From positions 11,568 through 75,567 of the forward strand of contig CAZWDO010000012.1 of NCBI GenBank assembly GCA_964632485.1: DNA of 64,000 nt, in the 5' to 3' direction. The stretch comes from CAZWDO01 sp964632485 [NCBI: uncultured bacterium] (lineage in GTDB: Bacteria; JAGOEH01). Both the position numbers and the translations under genes were made by a program. Each line of letters starts with the position of its first letter. Position 1 is the stretch's first letter. Positions 59,738-64,000 of the stretch are shown in pieces. The notes beneath the pieces were generated by a model. That model ran no database searches. It worked only from the letters and a program-made list of their open reading frames with translations, and was not told the DNA's origin.

Positions 59738-60991
59738 ATGGCTGAATTGATTGCTGTAATCTTAGGTGGGGGAAAAGGTACGCGCCTTTTTCCCCTCACC
59801 CAAAGTCGCTCCAAACCCGCGGTTCCTTTAGGGGGGAAATACCGTTTGATAGATATTCCAATTTCAAACTGCATCAATTCGGGTATCAAAAAAATGTATG
59901 TGCTAACTCAATTCAATTCCGAATCCCTCAACCGGCATTTGTCGTTGGCTTATCAATTTGATTCCTTTTCTAGCGGGTTTGTCTCGCTGATTGCCGCTGA
60001 ACAAAGCTATGAAAATACGGATTGGTTTCAGGGGACGGCCGATGCTGTTCGTAAATCTCTCAAACATATCAATACCTTTAAACCCCGCTATGTTTTAATT
60101 CTTTCTGGTGATCAGTTGTACGAAATGAACTTTATGGAGCTTTTTGAATATCATCAAAAACACGATGCCGATATCACGGTCTGCACACTACCGGTGGCAG
60201 CGGATCAAGCCCCTGAGTTCGGCATTATGCAGTTGGATAAAAACTACCATATCAGCCGTTTTCATGAAAAACCCGCTCCAGGCCAATTAGAGGACCTCGC
60301 GAGTTTCCCGAAAAGTTTTGAAAAACCCTTTCTGGCATCAATGGGTATTTATATGTTCAAATATGAAATACTGGAAAGAATATTGCTGGAAAACGATTAC
60401 GCTGATTTTGGCAAGCATATTATTCCTTCTGCAATCGGAAAATACAATATGTGCGGTTATGTTTATCATGGTTACTGGAGTGATATTGGTACGATTAAAA
60501 GCTTTTATGAGGAAAATTTACACCTGACAGAGCTGGAAACCTATTTTTCTCTTTATAACACCAGCCATCCGCTTTATACTAATGTGCGGCATTTGCCGCC
60601 TGCGAAGATGCTGGACGCCAAGGTGTCAACGAGTATTGTTTGCGAAGGTTCTGTTATTAACCAGGCGAGTATTAAACATAGTATTATCGGTATCCGTACG
60701 ATCGTCGATAAGAATACCGTGATAGAAGATTCCATTATCATGGGCGCTGATTACTATCCGAAGAATTTACCCAGTGTTTTTCAACCGGATGGGCCTCTGA
60801 ATCATCCCAGAATTGGTGAAAATTGTATCATTAGAAATAGTATTATCGATAAAAATGTACAGATCGGAGATCATGTAACGATTCAGAATGTGAACAATGT
60901 GGAAGAATATGACGGCGAGTTTTATTTTATCAGGGATTATCTTGTTTGTATCCCTAAAGATGTTATCATTCCTTCCGGTACAGTTATTTAA
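59738..60991 (+). CDS. glgC: Glucose-1-phosphate adenylyltransferase (ADP-glucose pyrophosphorylase)
   Basis: The 417-residue protein has the nucleotidyltransferase start LGGGKGTRLFPLTQSRSKPAVP, the substrate blocks WFQGTADAVRK and SGDQLYEMNF, and FEKPF near the glucose-phosphate pocket. A left-handed beta-helix C-terminal domain shows repeats of isoleucine hexapeptide type (SIIMGADYY..., ENCIIRNSIIDKNVQIG). It makes ADP-glucose and pyrophosphate from ATP and glucose 1-phosphate, the committed step of glycogen synthesis. Its product feeds GlgA at 48659-50107. It has its own promoter and is followed by recG after 7 nt. Confidence 0.96.
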   Translation: MAELIAVILGGGKGTRLFPLTQSRSKPAVPLGGKYRLIDIPISNCINSGIKKMYVLTQFNSESLNRHLSLAYQFDSFSSGFVSLIAAEQSYENTDWFQGTADAVRKSLKHINTFKPRYVLILSGDQLYEMNFMELFEYHQKHDADITVCTLPVAADQAPEFGIMQLDKNYHISRFHEKPAPGQLEDLASFPKSFEKPFLASMGIYMFKYEILERILLENDYADFGKHIIPSAIGKYNMCGYVYHGYWSDIGTIKSFYEENLHLTELETYFSLYNTSHPLYTNVRHLPPAKMLDAKVSTSIVCEGSVINQASIKHSIIGIRTIVDKNTVIEDSIIMGADYYPKNLPSVFQPDGPLNHPRIGENCIIRNSIIDKNVQIGDHVTIQNVNNVEEYDGEFYFIRDYLVCIPKDVIIPSGTVI

Positions 60992-60998
60992 GGGTATT

Positions 60999-63071
60999 AT
61001 GAAATTAAGCGATTCGGTGCAATTCATCAGGGGGATCGGACCCCAGCGCGCAGAAAGTTTGGCCAGGATAGGAATCCATACGCTTGAGGATTTGCTATTT
61101 TATTTTCCGCGGCGGTATGTTGACCGCAGTCAGTTGATTCCATTGAGCCATTTACGAATTAATCAGGAAGCGACAGGGGTGGCTCGCGTCACTGAAAAAA
61201 AAATGATTGAATATGGAAAAAAACGACTGGTTGTAACTATTACGGATGGGACCGATCGGATTCAATGTATATTTTTTAACCGTCCTCAAATGTTTCAACG
61301 GATTTTTAGTGAGGGACAAACCGTTTTTTTTAGTGGGAAAGTCACTTTTTTTATGGGAAAACAAATTGTTCATCCTGAATATCAAATTGTGGATGAAGAA
61401 GCTGATTTGCAAAAATTAGCTCGCATTATCCCGCTTTATCCCTGGTCGAAGGAGTTGGAACAATCCCATATCAGTCATGGAGCCTGGCGGAAAATGATTT
61501 ATCGATTACTCTTTGAAAGTGAACTTGACTTGAATGAAAAATTTCCCCCATGGATATGCCTCGAGTATGGACTGATGAATTTTTCAGATGCGTTGCGCCA
61601 AATGCATTTTCCTGAATCTGATCAAGAGTTGGAACGCGCGCATTACCGTTTTGTTTTTGAAGAAGGATTTTTTTTGTTGCTACTTCTGAATCTGCGTTAT
61701 CAAAGCAACCGCAGGAGTCCCGGTATTCAATTTCAACCATCTCAGGGTATGTTGCGACATTTGGTCGATCAGCTTCCTTATCAGTTAACGCGCGCCCAAA
61801 TACGAGTGATCAATGACATTTATCGGGATATGACCTCTCCCCATCAAATGAATCGGCTGTTACAAGGCGATGTAGGGTCGGGAAAAACGGTGGTTGCGCT
61901 GATCGCCATGCTGCTGGCGTATGAAAATGGGTGTCAGGCAATTCTGATGGCTCCAACGGAAATATTGGCGGAACAACATTTTTTGAATATTCGGCAATTT
62001 ACGAATTGGTTTGGCATTGAACCTCTGCTCCTGGTCGGGTCACAAAAAAACAAAACTAAAATGCGCTTGCGCGAGGAAATTGCTCAAAAAGTCCCGGCGT
62101 TGATTATCGGAACCCATGCCCTGATCCAGAACAATGTTAATTTTGCCAGACCCGGCCTGATCGTGATCGATGAACAACACCGGTTCGGTGTTATGCAGCG
62201 GGGAGTTTTGACGACTCTTGAGAATAATCCGGATATATTGATTATGACAGCGACACCAATTCCCCGCACCCTGGCTATGACATTGTACGGCGATATGGAT
62301 GTTTCTTTGATCGATGAAATGCCACCGGGAAGAAAACCGATTATCAACCGGGCTTATACTCAGAATCAAATTGAATTAGTATATCGCCAGGTTGAAATAA
62401 ATATCAGTGAAGGCGGACAGATTTATTTTGTCTATCCCTTGATCGAAGAATCTGAAAAATTAGATTTGAAAGCGGCTCAAAGCGCTTTTGAAGAAATCCA
62501 GCGCCGGTTCCCCCAAGTGGCAACCGGATTATTGCATGGACGTATGAAAGCAGAGGAAAAGAGTCAGGTTATGGATCAGTTTAAACGGGGAGAAATTAAA
62601 ATTCTGGTTTCAACAACAGTCATCGAGGTTGGAGTGGATGTGCCTCAGGCTAATCTGATGGTTATCGAACATGCCGAACGGTTTGGATTGGCGCAACTCC
62701 ATCAGTTGCGTGGCCGGGTCGGACGTGGGCACGCTCAGTCCAGTTGCCTATTTGTTACGGCTGACCAATTGACAGAGGATGCCAAAAAACGAATATCCGT
62801 GATGACCACTTCTAACGATGGGTTCAAGATAGCGGAAGAAGATCTTGCCATGCGGGGGCCGGGCGAACTGATGGGTACGACGCAAGCCGGACTTCCTCCA
62901 ATCCGTATGATGGAGATTTTTACACACCAGAAACTTTTAACTCAGCTTAAAGAACTGGTCCGCCGTATTGTCGAATCCGATCAGCATCTGATTCAACCTG
63001 CCCACCAATCACTTCGATCGGAGCTTTTTGCCCGTTATGGAGATAAACTGCATTATCTGGAAATCGCTTAA
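60999..63071 (+). CDS. recG: ATP-dependent DNA helicase RecG
   Basis: The 690-residue protein has an N-terminal wedge domain with OB fold (about 60-160) and two helicase domains. Walker A is GDVGSGKT (290-297), the DExH box is DEQH (391-394), and the RecG motif TATPIPRTLAMTLYGDMDVS follows. The C-terminal TRG region includes QLHQLRGRVGRG. RecG reverses stalled forks and branch-migrates Holliday junctions. ATG 60999 is chosen because AAGGG lies just upstream and the protein start MKLSDSVQFIRGIGPQRAE fits the family; the longer frame from 60897 overlaps glgC. Confidence 0.96.
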   Translation: MKLSDSVQFIRGIGPQRAESLARIGIHTLEDLLFYFPRRYVDRSQLIPLSHLRINQEATGVARVTEKKMIEYGKKRLVVTITDGTDRIQCIFFNRPQMFQRIFSEGQTVFFSGKVTFFMGKQIVHPEYQIVDEEADLQKLARIIPLYPWSKELEQSHISHGAWRKMIYRLLFESELDLNEKFPPWICLEYGLMNFSDALRQMHFPESDQELERAHYRFVFEEGFFLLLLLNLRYQSNRRSPGIQFQPSQGMLRHLVDQLPYQLTRAQIRVINDIYRDMTSPHQMNRLLQGDVGSGKTVVALIAMLLAYENGCQAILMAPTEILAEQHFLNIRQFTNWFGIEPLLLVGSQKNKTKMRLREEIAQKVPALIIGTHALIQNNVNFARPGLIVIDEQHRFGVMQRGVLTTLENNPDILIMTATPIPRTLAMTLYGDMDVSLIDEMPPGRKPIINRAYTQNQIELVYRQVEINISEGGQIYFVYPLIEESEKLDLKAAQSAFEEIQRRFPQVATGLLHGRMKAEEKSQVMDQFKRGEIKILVSTTVIEVGVDVPQANLMVIEHAERFGLAQLHQLRGRVGRGHAQSSCLFVTADQLTEDAKKRISVMTTSNDGFKIAEEDLAMRGPGELMGTTQAGLPPIRMMEIFTHQKLLTQLKELVRRIVESDQHLIQPAHQSLRSELFARYGDKLHYLEIA

Positions 63072-63088
63072 CCCCGGGAGATACACTT

Positions 63089-63451
63089 ATGATCCGAATT
63101 TTACTTGTTGACGATGAGCCAATGATTTTAGATGTCGGTTCACAGATGTTGGAAGTTTTAGGGTATCATGTGCAAGTGGAGAGTTCGGGGGGAAACTGTC
63201 TGAGCGCTTTGCTGAGGGAGCCCTATGATCTGTTGATTCTTGATTACAATCTCGATGATATGAATGCTCAACAAATTGTGGAGAAAATTATTGAATACCA
63301 ATTGCCCGTATGTATTATTATCTCTTCCGGTACGCCAAATCAGAGCCTGGGAGATACGCAACTGGATAAACGGATCAGTGGGTTCCTTAATAAACCTTTT
63401 AAAATTGAAGAACTGGAACAAATTGTCTTACAGGTGGTAAAAAAACGATGA
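63089..63451 (+). CDS. Stand-alone response-regulator receiver domain (CheY/Spo0F-like)
   Basis: The 120-residue protein is a single receiver domain. The acidic pocket is Asp8, Asp9 and Glu10, the phospho-acceptor is Asp52 in LILDYNLDD, the switch serine lies in IIISSGT, and the conserved Lys is in FLNKPF. It has no DNA-binding or enzymatic output domain. Such proteins relay phosphate or bind a target, as CheY and Spo0F do. GGGAG precedes ATG 63089. It lies 17 nt after recG and overlaps ruvA by 4 nt. Its kinase is unknown; the CheA protein at 4286-6241 is one candidate (inference). Confidence 0.9.
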   Translation: MIRILLVDDEPMILDVGSQMLEVLGYHVQVESSGGNCLSALLREPYDLLILDYNLDDMNAQQIVEKIIEYQLPVCIIISSGTPNQSLGDTQLDKRISGFLNKPFKIEELEQIVLQVVKKR

Positions 63452-64000
63452 TTGCTTCCTTGACTGGCAAACTGAAAATTAAAGATCCGACGCGGCTGGT
63501 AATCGATATCCAGGGTGTTGGCTATGCTTTGGCCGTCTCTTTGAATACCAGCCAAAAGCTATCGGTTACCGATAGTACTGTTTCTTTGTTTACCCATTTA
63601 CAGATCAAGGATGATACTATCGTACTTTATGGCTTCATTGATGAAGAAGAACGAAGTGTATTTCTCAAGCTGATCTCAATTAGCGGTATCGGCCCGAAAT
63701 CCGCTTTGGCCATTCTTTCCGGATTGACGGCTGGGCAATTTAAACAAGCAGTACATCAGGGGGATGCAAAACCCTTGAATGCCCTGCCCGGTATTGGTAA
63801 AAAAACCGCGGCGCGAATTTTGCTGGAATTGAAAGATACCTGGCCAATGACGGATGAATTGAACTCTTATGAACTGCAAAAAATCTCCTCGCCACTGGAT
63901 GAACCGCAAGCAGATATGGTCCAACAGGCGATTTCAGCTCTGATCAGTTTAGGACTGACCAAAGTCCAAGCGGAAAAAAGAGTGGGTCAGGTTATGCGTA
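63448..64000 (+). CDS. ruvA: Holliday junction branch-migration protein RuvA (3' end outside window)
   Basis: The visible 184 residues contain the OB-fold domain I (MIASLTGKLKIKDPTRLVIDIQGVGYAL) and the two helix-hairpin-helix motifs of domain II (ISGIGPKSALAIL and LPGIGKKTAARILLEL). Part of the domain III helices (AISALISLGLTKVQAEKRV), which contact RuvB, is present. RuvA binds four-way junctions and loads the RuvB motor. The frame is open to base 64000, and RuvA usually has ~200 residues, so little is missing. ATG 63448 overlaps the receiver gene's stop (ATGA). Confidence 0.95.
   Translation, partial: MIASLTGKLKIKDPTRLVIDIQGVGYALAVSLNTSQKLSVTDSTVSLFTHLQIKDDTIVLYGFIDEEERSVFLKLISISGIGPKSALAILSGLTAGQFKQAVHQGDAKPLNALPGIGKKTAARILLELKDTWPMTDELNSYELQKISSPLDEPQADMVQQAISALISLGLTKVQAEKRVGQVMR

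Noticed and set aside
60897-60998. 34-residue N-terminal extension of recG overlapping glgC
   Set aside because: RecG begins at MKLSDSVQF; the extension is a shadow of glgC coding sequence.
1-64000. CRISPR array, tRNA or rRNA genes, insertion sequences
   Set aside because: I saw no regularly spaced repeats, cloverleaf sequence, rRNA motif or transposase anywhere in the window.

Overview
The window reads as chromosomal DNA from a Gram-negative, diderm bacterium of the FCB superphylum outside Bacteroidetes proper, for example the KSB1, Calditrichota or Marinimicrobia side; the exact phylum is an inference. Four large secreted proteins end in type IX secretion (T9SS) type A sorting domains with the YPNPFN / FPNPF signature, and there is a Bacteroidetes-style carboxypeptidase-regulatory/TonB-type outer-membrane barrel and an LptF/G permease. 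Against Bacteroidetes itself, most genes have strong Shine-Dalgarno sites (AAGGAG, GGAGG) and many promoters are ordinary TTGACA-17-TATAAT types. I see no tRNA, rRNA, CRISPR array, transposase or phage gene.

Layout. 1-3850: end of the spc/alpha ribosomal operon (map fragment, infA, rpmJ, rpsM, rpsK, rpsD, rpoA, rplQ), closed by a strong terminator. 3851-10630: a new promoter drives a signalling and housekeeping run: a STAS protein, a CheA-like kinase without CheW or receptor, a membrane PAS sensor with no output domain, ruvX, mltG and a GT-C glycosyltransferase. 10651-23266 (minus): nagZ, a 1697-residue T9SS cargo protein, and a surface-glycan cluster (GT2, two GT4, a polymerase/ligase-like membrane protein with a periplasmic TPR tail, a 90-residue membrane protein). 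23304-27337: divergent promoters, a lone carbamate kinase, a DHA2-type exporter and a YbdG-type mechanosensitive channel. 27338-43237: a surface/secretion island with an outer-membrane barrel (plus) and, on the minus strand, a TPR lipoprotein, three giant T9SS cargo proteins and a PHP-domain protein. These cargo proteins contain cohesin-like and dockerin-like modules, and one carries two motifs resembling phage baseplate-J proteins.

43305-51999: an LptF/G permease, apparently leaderless, converges on a five-gene minus-strand operon: an AmpG-like transporter with a 130-residue insertion, glgA, pgi, a MoxR-type AAA+ ATPase and an unrecognised 595-residue partner. The MoxR pair is the best candidate for an undescribed system. 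52089-55767: a Spy-like metal-binding periplasmic protein, two overlapping unknown cytosolic genes, a small Ig-like lipoprotein and a GT4 enzyme. 55770-64000: gcvT and ftsK, then glgC, recG, a lone receiver-domain protein and the start of ruvA.

How genes work together: glgC, glgA and pgi give ADP-glucose-dependent glycogen synthesis linked to glycolysis; mltG, nagZ and the AmpG-like carrier fit peptidoglycan turnover; the GT cluster and LptF/G fit surface glycan or LPS assembly; recG, ruvA and ruvX fit recombination. The STAS/CheA/sensor set may use the lone receiver near the end of the window as its phosphoacceptor, but that link is speculative.
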